Under the pieces are notes generated by a model. That model saw only the letters and a list, made by a program, of their open reading frames with translations, was not told the DNA's origin and did not search any database. Made by a program: the position numbers and the translations under genes. Positions 54,523 through 63,445 of a DNA stretch of 64,000 nucleotides are shown here, piece by piece. Location of the stretch: positions 1,116,001 to 1,180,000 of the forward strand of contig JADJDJ010000002.1 of the NCBI GenBank assembly GCA_016702745.1, written 5' to 3'. The DNA is from Chitinophagaceae bacterium (GTDB lineage: Bacteria; Bacteroidota; Bacteroidia; Chitinophagales; Chitinophagaceae). The stretch's first letter is position 1; each line of letters begins with the position of its first letter.

Positions 54523-56940
54523 TCATGTTGTTCTTTTTCCCGGCAGGAGTCCCATTCGTTTGGCCAGCAGGCTGCTGCTGCCAAAAGTGATCAGCAGGAT
54601 GCTCAGCGAGCTGCTCGGCATCAGGATGGCTGCAATGAGGGGTGAAAGGGTGCCCTGCACCGCAAAAAACAGCCCGATGATATTGTATACGATGGATAAT
54701 ACGAAACTGGCCACCACAATCTGTTGGTTGGCCCGGCAAAGGGCTGATAAACCGGGTCAGGCGGGATAGTTGTCCGGCCTCCACAATGGCATCACTGGAA
54801 GGGGTGAAATTATTGGCCTGTTCAGTAATGGCAATGCCCACCTCACTCTGCTTCAGGGCACCGGCATCATTGAGTCCGTCGCCGATCATAATGACCGATG
54901 CTCCTTTAAGTTGCAGGTTCTTGATATAATTCAGTTTGTCTTCGGGTTGCTGATGAAAAAGCAGGGTGGCTTTGGGCCCCAGTAATCCCTGTAAAGTGGT
55001 TTTTTCCGCTTCATTGTCGCCCGATAAAACCGACAGGCGATAATGTCCTTTTAACTGTTGCAACAGGGCAGGAATCTCTTTGCGGTAATGATTGCTGAAT
55101 AAAAAATATCCGAAGTACTGATCTTCGATGCTCACAAAAACCGCTGTGCCGGTATTTTCCTTTTTGCACCGGTTACAAACTCATAGGTACCCAGTTTGAT
55201 CTGGTCGTCTCCGGCGTAGCCTTCAATACCATGGCCGTGTGTTTCCCCGGAATTCCGTTACCTCCACCTGCCTGCCATGTTCGAAATGGGTCAGTGCCTT
55301 GCTCAGAGGATGCCCGGAGCAGGCGGCAACGGCCGCCACCTGTTGTTCCTGGTTATCTGAAATCCATTTTCCTTCATACACGATATCCTGTTCGCGGGTA
55401 CTGGTAAGTGTTCCGGTTTTGTCGAATACAATATGGGTGGCTTTGGCTATATTTTCAATCACCTGGGCACTGCGGAGGTAAAATTTGTTTCGTCCCAGTA
55501 TCCGCAGGATATTCCCGTTGGTAAATGTATTGGAGAGGAGTAAGGCGCAGGGACAGGCAATGATAAAGATGGAAGTGACTGCCGGCCAAAGTTTTGCCGG
55601 ATCATTCAGTTGCCAGTAAACGGCAGTACTGAGGGCAATGGCCAGTACGATATAGGTAAACCAACGGCTGAGCAGGTGAACAAAAGATACGCTCCTGTCG
55701 GCATCATCCGTCTTCATTTCCTCTTTGTTCCAGAGTTTGGTGAGGTAACTTTGTGTTACTTCCTTTACCACCAGTATTTCAATATTTCCGCTGGTTTGCC
55801 TGCCACCGGCATACACCAGTTCACCCATCTCGCGCAGAACCGGTAATGATTCACCCGTTACAAAGCTATAATCGATAAAGGCTTTTCCTTTGGTGAGGAT
55901 ACCGTCTGCAGGAATCAGCTCTTCGTTATGGATCAGCAGGGTGTCACCCGGTTTGATATCCGGTAAACGGGTAGGGGTTTCCTGTTCATCTTTCAGTACG
56001 GAGACCGCCACCGGAAAATAGGAGGTATAATCCCTCTCAAATGAAAGTTGCCGGTAGGTTTTGTCCTGCAATATCCTTCCGGCCAGCATGAAAAATACAA
56101 TCCCCGTCATGGAATCAAAATACCCGCCACCGGTACCGTTGATCACTTCCCAGGCACTCCGTATAAACGTAATGATGATGGCCAGCGCGATCGGCGCGTC
56201 GATATTCAGGAATTTATGTTGCAGGCTTTTCCAGGAAGAAATATAAAAGGGCAGGGAGGAATACAATAATACCGGGATGGCCAGCCCAAAACTGATCCAT
56301 CGGAAGATTCCCCGAAGGGCGGTTTCGCTGGCATCAATACCGAGGTATTCAGGGAAGCTGAGCAGCATCACATTCCCAAAGCAAAATCCGGCGATGCCCA
56401 GTTGAAACACCATGGTTTTATTGATGGCCGGTCTTTTTTCCTTCAGGTCATTCAGACTGATATAGGGTTCGTAGCCAATAGCCGTTAAACTTTCCACTAC
56501 CTGACGCAAGGAGGTTTGGGCAGTGAGAAAGACAATGTCTACCTCTTTGCGGGTAAAATTTACCTTGCTCGAGAGCACCCCATTATTGACCCGATACAGG
56601 TTTTCGAGCAGGTACAAACAGGAACTGCAGTGCATCTGGGGAAGATAAAGAGTGACATGCACCTGTTTGTCGTCACGGAAACTGATCAGCTGGAGCTGGG
56701 TCTTTTCGTCATCAAGAAAGGCGAATTTATCGGCCCTCGCTTTAATTTTCTGGCTGATCCCCGGCTTTTCATTGAGGGAGTAGTAATCGCAAAGTCCTGT
56801 TTCATTCAGGATGCCGTACACCATTTACAGCCTTCGCAGCAGAATTTTTTTTCTTCCAGACTGATCCGCTCATTGGGGCAGGGTTCACCGCAATGATAGC
56901 ACTGGATCTGTTGTTGGATTGTTTCTTTTAGCGTGGACAT
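54523..56940 (-). CDS. ccoI: CcoI/FixI copper-transporting P-type ATPase (four frame breaks)
   Basis: About 805 residues when restored. Start ATG 56940 has a GGGAG ribosome site. The N-terminus has a Cys cluster (CYHCGEPCPN, FCCEGCK), an HMA-like domain with MHCSSC, eight predicted helices with the CPCALLLS ion motif, phosphorylation site DKTGTLT and hinge GDGLNDAGAL. Breaks: T-run 56824-56826 (joins GCK to MVYGIL), 55236-55248 (FRGNT to GHGIEGYAGDD), T-run 55161-55165 (TGAKKENTG), and 54740-54750 (RFI to ALCRANQQIVVASF). It ends LLPGKRTT at 54523. It exports Cu(I) for cbb3 assembly. Four errors in one otherwise perfect gene point to sequencing. Confidence 0.9.
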
Positions 56941-56973
56941 AGGCTCCCGTTGGGCGCTAAAGTAGGGTTCACC

Positions 56974-56981
56974 CGAACCTA
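56974..56981 (-). promoter_or_regulatory. Possible -7 promoter element of the cco operon
   Basis: TAGGTTCG on the minus strand matches the Bacteroidota -7 consensus TAnnTTTG at all but one defined position. It lies 34 bp before the ccoI start, with an FNR-like box centred about 38 bp further upstream. No -33 TTTG at canonical spacing was confirmed. Confidence 0.4.
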
Positions 56982-57008
56982 AATTCCTGATGATGTTCAA
57001 AAAAAATA

Positions 57009-57022
57009 CTGATTAAAATCAG
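57009..57022 (-). promoter_or_regulatory. FNR/CRP-family operator upstream of ccoI
   Basis: CTGATTTTAATCAG is a perfect 14-bp inverted repeat that fits the FNR consensus TTGAT-N4-ATCAA except for the outer base pair. It lies 69 bp upstream of ccoI and around 40-48 bp from the inferred transcription start, a class II activator position. cbb3 operons are FNR-type controlled in many bacteria. Confidence 0.7.
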
Positions 57023-57078
57023 CCGTACAGCGCAAGAAGGCCTGCTTTTGCCTTTATTGGCCTTTTTTTATGGGATTC

Positions 57079-57310
57079 CTATTTTTTGAGTTGAATAAAT
57101 TTTTCCCGGCAGCTTTTGCTGCAAAAGCCGTAAATCCTGCCTTGATAAGCGGTGGTATCCGTTACGCCAATGCGTACCGGCATTCCGCACACCGGATCAT
57201 TGTTTGAAGAAAGTTTAATCGGGGCAGTCCTTTTATCCGCCTTCAAAAGGTTCTTTGAATTAAAGGCGGAGCGTTTATAATCTCTGAAATGCTGACTAAC
57301 CGGTACCAGA
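57079..57310 (-). CDS. YHS domain, probably the C-terminal end of the BNR protein (out of frame)
   Basis: The minus-strand frame ending at the TAG at 57079-57081 reads RDYKRSAFNSKNLL, then KLSSNNDPVCGMPV, TAYQGRIYGFCSKSC and REKFIQLKK. NDPVCGM plus YGFCSKSC is the YHS domain, a Cys-rich metal-associated module of about 50 residues. No ATG opens this frame; it is clear of stops only back to about 57318 and overlaps the end of the BNR gene, which stops at 57243. I infer a one-base error near 57280-57300, so that the BNR protein ends in a YHS domain. It could instead be a remnant of a separate gene. Confidence 0.6.
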
Positions 57311-58487
57311 CCTGCTCATTATCCATCCAGGCTACAACAACCATTTCTTTGCCTAATGCATGAATGACAGGGAAAGAAGCATTTGATTTATCGGAAGTGA
57401 GATCCATGGATTTCCTGTCTGTACCGTTGATTTTGTTAATTACAATTTTGGTGTAAAAGGAGTCTTCAATTTTTACAGTTTCGTTATACACCACCAGTTT
57501 TGTGTCTGGTGGTAAAATAGTAAGCTGGATATTTCTTGCATTATTGCTGATGAGTTTTCGTTCAGTTACATTTCCCTCGCTGTTTAGTTCGGCATAATGC
57601 ACCCCTGCTCTGCTGCCTCCGGTGAACCAGGAAGCATAACTTTTGCCATTCAGGTTGTAAACAGAGGGTCCGTTATGCGGGCATCCGTTGATGACCCATC
57701 CGTCATTTGTAAACGGAACCGCTTTGCGGAACGTATTTCCGTTATCTGAAGACGTAATGATAGAAATGTCTCTGATTGAGTCTGAAAGGATATCGCGGAA
57801 AAGAATACTGATATTGCCTTTGGGATCACAGTGAATGTTTGTCCGGCAACACTGACAGGCAAGGGAGTCGATGATCGTTTCATCAGTGAACCCTTCTTTG
57901 TTAATGGTTTTTGCAAAAACTAAGGAGCGACCGTTTTTTTTGTCTCCCAGGGAAACATCCAGCCAGCAAGCGCCGATCTCGCCATCCGCGAGCCTGGCAA
58001 TGGAAGCAAAGGAATGTCCTTTACCGGCGCTGGTATCACGATGAAGGAAGGCTGGTCTGGTCCAGCTTTTGCCTCCATCAAATGATTGGATATACCGCAC
58101 AAATCCTGCAAACCTGTTTTTTTCCGTAGGCGCCGATGTTTCATAAACGGCCAGCAGGGTGCCATCCTGTTTCAGGGCGATCTTTGGCATCCCTTCTTCA
58201 TGCAGGTTGGTATTGGGTTCAATGGGTATTTCATGGGGGGCTGAAAATTGCTGCTGTTCTCTTTCAAATACCGCAAAGAAGAATTTTTTCCGGTTGTCGG
58301 GATCTGTTTCTGCCCAGGTAGCGATCGGATAACCCTCAGGGTCGGTCGCAAAACTCACGCAGGAGGCTTTGTTTTTTCCCGAAAGGGCGACTATCCGATG
58401 CGCTTTATTTTTTGCAGGGTGTAGGGAACAGGAGATATCAGCAATCCAAATGGCCAGAGTGAAAATGGCAACCCATTTTATTTTCAT
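57243..58487 (-). CDS. Exported sialidase-like BNR-repeat protein
   Basis: 414 residues as read. I chose the ATG at 58487 (MKIKWVAIFTLAIWIADISC), a signal peptide with a possible lipoprotein Cys; the frame is open to 58571. It has a beta-propeller pattern with Asp-box-like turns: SFDGGKSWTRP, TSSDNGNTFRKAV, and LHEEGMPKIALKQDG, plus LACQCCRTNIHCD with three Cys. It resembles the exo-alpha-sialidase-like family but I see no catalytic Arg triad or Tyr/Glu pair that I can assign, so sialidase activity is doubtful. It follows a TonB receptor by 84 bp and probably continues into the YHS domain in the next frame. A metal-related role is possible. Confidence 0.7.
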   Translation of the reverse strand: MKIKWVAIFTLAIWIADISCSLHPAKNKAHRIVALSGKNKASCVSFATDPEGYPIATWAETDPDNRKKFFFAVFEREQQQFSAPHEIPIEPNTNLHEEGMPKIALKQDGTLLAVYETSAPTEKNRFAGFVRYIQSFDGGKSWTRPAFLHRDTSAGKGHSFASIARLADGEIGACWLDVSLGDKKNGRSLVFAKTINKEGFTDETIIDSLACQCCRTNIHCDPKGNISILFRDILSDSIRDISIITSSDNGNTFRKAVPFTNDGWVINGCPHNGPSVYNLNGKSYASWFTGGSRAGVHYAELNSEGNVTERKLISNNARNIQLTILPPDTKLVVYNETVKIEDSFYTKIVINKINGTDRKSMDLTSDKSNASFPVIHALGKEMVVVAWMDNEQVWYRLVSISEIINAPPLIQRTF

Positions 58488-58570
58488 AATATGCTGAGGC
58501 GTCATAGTAGATGATTTAAGGAAGTGGTCTTTTAATGCAGATTTGCCCGGGCAACGGGTAATGCAGGACA

Positions 58571-60883
58571 TTAGTTCGACTTGGATCGTATAATTTTCCC
58601 CAGGTCATAGCTGATGCCAAGCGTGAAATTCCTCGGCTCACCCATTGAATAACTGGTGCCAAAATTGCTACGGCTGCTATTGACAGCGTAATAAGCATCC
58701 AGCAGGTTGATCACATTCAGCCAGATTTCCATCACCCCGGTCATGTACCCGAAACGTGTGTTCAGAATATCAAATCCCTTATACGAATACAGATTGAGAG
58801 GATCGGTATAATACCGGCTCATTTTTTGCCATTCTACTGAGGCTCTCAATCCTTTCAGGAATAAAGGTCGGTATGAGATCTCTGCATTATGTATCCAGTG
58901 CGGGGCATTACTGATCTCTTTTCCATTATACGAAATCCCTTTTTCTGTATAGTCCAGAAATTCATGCTTGTTAAGAGCGCCATTGAACCTGATCTGCAAG
59001 CCTTTGAATGGGGTAGCCGTGATTCCCATTTCAATTCCTTTATGCAAAGTGCCGCCGGCATTGGCATTTCGAATGTGCCATCATCAAATTTGACTGAGAT
59101 GATCGAGTTTTTCCCTGCCAGGCGGTAGACAGCGATTTCGGCTACCAGTTTGTCTTTGATCAGTTGTGCCCATGCACCCCACTCCAGGTTGTCAAATGTG
59201 GAGGGGTCGAGATTCGGCACTTTAACTGACCTGAATAGTTCAGATACCTGAGGTGGAACAAATCCCCTGCTATAATTGAAATAAAGCCACGGTTCTTCTT
59301 AAAATTATAGGTAAAACCGATTTTGGGACTAACCTGTGAAAATGAGCTGGTAGTGTCTGGTGATCCGCTTACAGCCGAAACAGGCAAGTGATTATTAAAC
59401 CTGTAGGTAAAGGCATCATATCGAAGGGACCCCACGAGTCTGAGATTTCTGGCAGGAGAGCATTCAAAATTGACATAGGATGCCAGGTTCAGGATATGGG
59501 TTGTGTAATCAACCAAAGACTATCGGGCCGGTTGATGTAACCGGTATATTTTTTGTGATGCTGTCTTTGTTGATCCGGATATAGTTCGCCCAGGCGGTGT
59601 TCGGGCTTGCATCCACACTGAAGCCTCCTACCAGCACTGATTGCATCCAGTTCATTTTTTGGCGGTGTTGTGCGATCAGCACCAGACTCCGGAACCTGTT
59701 TTCGTTGATTTCGCCATGGGCCAGATTTTTTTTTCCCACAAATTGGTTTCCCTGCCGGCGATAATCGTCTCTTATTCGGTAAGACGGATTTTGCCCAAGA
59801 CTATTGTACCTGAAAACAGCATGAATGCTGGTTTTACTAAGGTCATTCCATTCCCTGATCAGAGTGGTTCTGTGCCGGATCGTCCGGGCCCTGCGATAAG
59901 TGAATGTTTGCAGACTATTAAAAGACTTATTAGCAAACATGCTGCTATCCACGCTTCCCGTCATGTCGCTGTAGTAGTCCATCATGGTAAGCTGTTTTCC
60001 AGTTTTGTTTTCTCATTGAACCGGTAATCCGCTCTCGCCGTAACAATCGATTTCCTGGAATCAGTGAATTCAATGAACCCGCTTTTACGGGTGGCATAAT
60101 ACCCGTTGATCCCGAAGCCCCATTTATTTTTGGAAAAACCGGTTTGCAGGTCTGCTCTTTTATACCCGATATTGTTTAGTTGTAAGCTGGTTTTCACCAA
60201 CGGGATGGCGGGTGGTGCATGGGTGATCATGTTTACAACACCTCCGATGGCCTCACCGCCATATAGGCTGCTGCCGGGTCCTTTAATGATCTCTATACTT
60301 TTAACGGCAGCCATGTTGATTTCCATCAACGCATTATGGTTGAAGACCCAGATGTCCTGACCGGGATACCATCTTCGAGATAAAGGAAAAGACTCCTGGT
60401 GCCCATCGGCTGGCGAATGCCCATTGCATGCTGTTCATTTCCCAGATTGATCATATAAACTCCGCTTGATTTGTTCACAAGCTGGTCGATAGTGGTGGCC
60501 TTTGTTTCGTTGATGGCCTTGCTCCCCAGCGTATTGATGGATAGCGGTGATTGTGTTCTCAGCGACAGGTCACGGTTGGCAGATACCACTATTTCCTGGA
60601 GTAAGTTCTCGGTTTTTTGAAGTGCGATCTGAGAGGGGTTGTTTCCGGCCCTGATTTTTACCGGTGTATAACCGCTGAAGCTGATGATCATGTCAGTTCC
60701 CTCAGGGGGTAAGGAAAAACTGCCGTCGGCAGCTGATAAAATTGTCTTTCCCTGAATCGCTACCGAGGCTCCCGATAAAGGTTCTTTAGACGATGCGTCG
60801 TATATTATTGCCCGTGTATTTTGTTGTGCATGCAGTGTTAACCCTATTTGCAGAATGCAGAACAAGAGGATTGTATTTTTCAT
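58571..60883 (-). CDS. TonB-dependent outer membrane receptor (five frame breaks)
   Basis: About 771 residues when restored. Signal peptide (MKNTILLFCILQIGLTLHAQ), carboxypeptidase-like domain (AIIYDASSKEPLSGASVAI, DMIISFSGYTPVKI), then the plug (VYMINLGNEQHAMGIRQPMG, IEIIKGPGSSLYGGEAIGGV) and a 22-strand barrel pattern ending YSMGEPRNFTLGISYDLGK. Breaks are near 60347-60349, 59986-59993, 59517-59522, 59278-59286 and 59067-59072; each is bridged by one base, for example VFNHNALMEIN and FNYSRGFVPPQVSELFRS. The cargo is not known. Neighbours (YHS/BNR protein, Cys-containing small protein, cbb3 and nos genes) suggest metal, perhaps copper, but this is inference. Confidence 0.85.
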
Positions 60884-60916
60884 TTTAATTTTTTGTTCGG
60901 CGTGACAGATGATTTG

Positions 60917-61291
60917 TTATTGGCGGCATTTTTCCATGATCTCATGAAAAGTGTCGTGGGCGCTTGTTATCAGCATTTTCAGTTCAGCATCCTGTTGTTT
61001 GGAGACAACTGCTGCCTGGATTTTCTTACACTGCCCTACCAGTTTTTCCAGAATGGGGCCTGTAAGGCTTCCGTTATATCCTTCGGGGACTATTGATTTT
61101 TTCCAGGTTTTAGCCCTTTTCACTAAAACAGCAGCGCTGTCTTTCAAGGGTTGAAGATTATTTTCTTCCGCCGGATGGAAAGTCGCACTCATGATATTGT
61201 GAAAAGCATGCATCTCTTTCCATTCTGCTTTTTGCGCGTTAAGGGATGTGGCTGTCCAGATAATAAGGACAGTAAGGAGTATCTTTTTCAT
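60917..61291 (-). CDS. Small periplasmic helical protein, unknown function
   Basis: 124 residues. Signal peptide (MKKILLTVLIIWTATSLNAQ), then an all-helical body with conserved-looking blocks EMHAFHNIMSATFHPAEENN, LTGPILEKLVGQCKKI and AHDTFHEIMEKCRQ. The His/Met content and four-helix look recall cytochrome c'-like or metal-binding proteins, but there is no CxxCH heme site. It is 34 bp upstream of the TonB receptor on the same strand, hence likely in its operon. I do not assign a function. Confidence 0.65.
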   Translation of the reverse strand: MKKILLTVLIIWTATSLNAQKAEWKEMHAFHNIMSATFHPAEENNLQPLKDSAAVLVKRAKTWKKSIVPEGYNGSLTGPILEKLVGQCKKIQAAVVSKQQDAELKMLITSAHDTFHEIMEKCRQ

Positions 61292-61454
61292 ATAATTTCT
61301 TTTAGAGGGTTGAATACAGGTAACCTATTGACAGCTGCGTGGCAGTGCCAGAACGGATTTCCTGTCCGAATCAATAAGTGTACTGGTCAATAGTGGTGTA
61401 GCTGCCGATCACCTGGAACAAGGTGAGCCGCTAAAGGAGAAAACAAATCGTGGT

Positions 61455-61826
61455 TCAGGCCTTCTGAGGGGGGTGGAAGAATGCAAAAGAACGGTCAACA
61501 GGTTTGGTGGGAATAAAGAGGTTCACTGTTGCTTTAAGAAGAAAGCAAAGAGGCGATGTGTCAATTCGGAAATAGGACTTTGAAGAGATGACAAAACTGG
61601 AAATCTCGGCTTTACCAGGTGCAGGCTGTTCTTCTTTTTCCTGTTGTTTCCATTTTTTCATCAGCACACAGTTCCCCTTGCAATTCATTTTGGGACGAAA
61701 CCTGTTCTAACAGCTATTCCGTGCAATCCAGGCCTGATTGATCCGAAAGACAGCAAGGGTCAGCCAGTTGCTCATCGACTGGCTGACCAATGTGATGATA
61801 AGTAATATTGCAAGTGCCTTCCGCAT
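61455..61826 (-). pseudogene. Small CENR/GNC-type Bacteroidota protein with in-frame amber
   Basis: 123 codons from ATG 61826 (MRKALAILLIITLVSQSMSN) to the stop at 61455, interrupted by TAG at 61707-61709. Around it the frame reads ARNSC-stop-NRFRPKMNCKGNCVLMKKW. From memory, related small proteins in this phylum have C-E-N-R followed by C-x-G-x-C, so TAG probably replaces a GAG Glu codon by one G-to-T change. The rest is in frame to FAFFHPPQKA. Such proteins often sit next to TonB receptors; the role is unknown and the Cys pattern suggests metal. It may be a true nonsense mutation or a base error. Confidence 0.55.
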
Positions 61827-61906
61827 GAAGCAAAAATGAGCAATTGATGGTTTTATGACTTGTGCAATTTCAGCTTTAGCCATGATTTTCGTCAGAGAAA
61901 AACAGC

Positions 61907-62632
61907 TCAGTTTAAACTTTCCCGGCTGAATAATTTCATGGCAGCGGGGAAGAGTAAATTGTTTTCAAGATGTACATGCCGGTGAAGGTCCTGCTCAAAA
62001 GCCTGTAGTGCCGCATAACAAAGTTTATAGGTGGTACAGGCATCGGTGGGAGCGTGGTAATCACTGGTTAATTCACGAATTTCCTGCAACATGCTGCCGG
62101 CATGGTCGTGCTCCTGTTCCATGATGGATACCGGGGCACTAATAAATGTACTGCTGACAGGGATGGATCCGTTTTCTCTATACATTTTTTCCACTTCATC
62201 AATCCGGGGAAAAAGGATTTTTTCCTCTTTCATCATATGCATTTCCATTTCTTCACAAACGGCTGCGAAGAGGGCGGTAATCTTCAGCAGCTCCGGATGA
62301 CGCTCTCCGTGTTTTGAACTTACCTTCTGCAGATAAGCCAGCATAACCGGCATTTCCCTTTTCACATACTGGTGATGGGTGTTCACGATATAGGTGGACA
62401 GTTCCTGCAGGGACATGGCGCTGAAATCATCGCCCCCTGAATCTTTTGATTCATAAATTTTCTCAAGATCAAGTAATACGCTGGCAGGATTAATTTTATT
62501 TTCCCGGCAGGCCTCCTGCAGACTTCTTTTTCCACGGCAACAGAAATCAAGATTATATTTTTCAAATACGGCGGCCGACTGGTGATTGCCGGTGACAATC
62601 GAAGCCAGGGTCTGGTCAAGTAATTCAGTCAT
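61907..62632 (-). CDS. ric: Iron-sulfur cluster repair di-iron protein (RIC/ScdA/YtfE)
   Basis: 241 residues, intact. The N-terminal ScdA_N/DUF542 domain has FEKYNLDFCCRGKRSL with the CC pair. The C-terminal hemerythrin-like domain has spaced His and Glu ligands (YIVNTHHQYVKREMP, EMHMMKEEKILFP, MEQEHDHAGSMLQEI, HRHVHLENNLLFPAA). RIC proteins repair iron-sulfur centres damaged by nitric oxide and oxidative stress, in the cytoplasm. It follows nosY on the same strand by about 15 bp, which fits co-expression with denitrification genes. Confidence 0.94.
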   Translation of the reverse strand: MTELLDQTLASIVTGNHQSAAVFEKYNLDFCCRGKRSLQEACRENKINPASVLLDLEKIYESKDSGGDDFSAMSLQELSTYIVNTHHQYVKREMPVMLAYLQKVSSKHGERHPELLKITALFAAVCEEMEMHMMKEEKILFPRIDEVEKMYRENGSIPVSSTFISAPVSIMEQEHDHAGSMLQEIRELTSDYHAPTDACTTYKLCYAALQAFEQDLHRHVHLENNLLFPAAMKLFSRESLN

Positions 62633-62647
62633 ATGATTATTTTTAAA

Positions 62648-63412
62648 TTAAAGATCTTTTCTTTTGAATATCCTTACTGCGATCCACAGGGAAGCAGTAT
62701 CCAAAGGAGCATGATACCGGCGGTGAAGAGGATGCCGGAGCCGTTCCCAAAAAAATCCTTATACAACGCACCCGTATAGCCCATCAATGCACTGATATCC
62801 ATTTTCAGCATAATGAAAATCCTGCCAAGGTCGATTGGGTTCAGAGCAGATAAAACAAGGGTCAGTTTTTCCAGCGGGTAATCGCTGAAGGAGAACAGGA
62901 TCAGCAGCACCAGCCCGTCATAGATCAGCGCAAAATAAAACCAGAGCAACAGCACAAAACCGATTCCCCTGGCCTTGTCGCGCGCGATGACCGAAGCCAA
63001 AAAGGCCAGTGAGGTAAATACCATGGACAGGGCGAGGCCGGTGAATACCAGCGCGAAGCCCGTGGCATCGGGGAATAGATCAGCACGGGGATCCCCACCC
63101 CAATGAGAAGGCCCTAGCAGGGAGATGCTCACACCGGTGTACTCACTGAGCAGGATACGGGTACGGCTCATGGGCTGACATGACATCAGCTCTATAAATT
63201 CATAGGAATTATAATAGTGGATGGTAGTGAATACAAAGGCTCACCAGTGGCAGAACGATCAACACAATATTCAGCAAACTCAGCAGGGCCTTGCTGTTAT
63301 TCTCTTCCATCTGGAACATACTCAGCGATACCAGCAACAGAAAAAGGGTATAGGCCAGAATGATCCGGCTTCTGAGAATATCATATAATACGTATCGCGA
63401 TAATTTCAGCAT
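62648..63412 (-). CDS. nosY: NosY-type ABC-2 permease (several frame breaks)
   Basis: About 255 residues when restored, with six membrane helices. The ATG at 63412 is preceded by GGGAGG at good spacing; a GTG 18 bp upstream is less likely. Frame 1 stops at 63209 after SLCIHYHPLL; the next frame reads FVFTTIHYYNSYEFIEL into MSCQPMSRTRILL. Between about 63075 and 63120 two compensating indels leave a nonsense stretch (GPSHWGGDPRADLF) where the alternate frame reads GLLIGVGIPVLIYS. A final C-run break near 62690 converts PCGSQ to PLWIAVRIFKRKDL, ending at 62648. It pairs with NosF to support copper or sulfur delivery to nitrous oxide reductase. Confidence 0.82.
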
Positions 63413-63445
63413 ATAACCTCCCTTCGCCACCGGGGCGGTTTTTGG

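Noticed and set aside
57031..57068. Terminator hairpin GGCC...GGCC with a T-run
   Set aside because: The T-run is on the + strand, where no gene ends; on the minus strand it lies between a stop and a promoter region without a T-run. Orientation does not fit.
57243..58487. Active sialidase
   Set aside because: Asp-box-like turns are present, but I could not identify the Arg triad or the catalytic Tyr/Glu and Asp, so only the fold is claimed.
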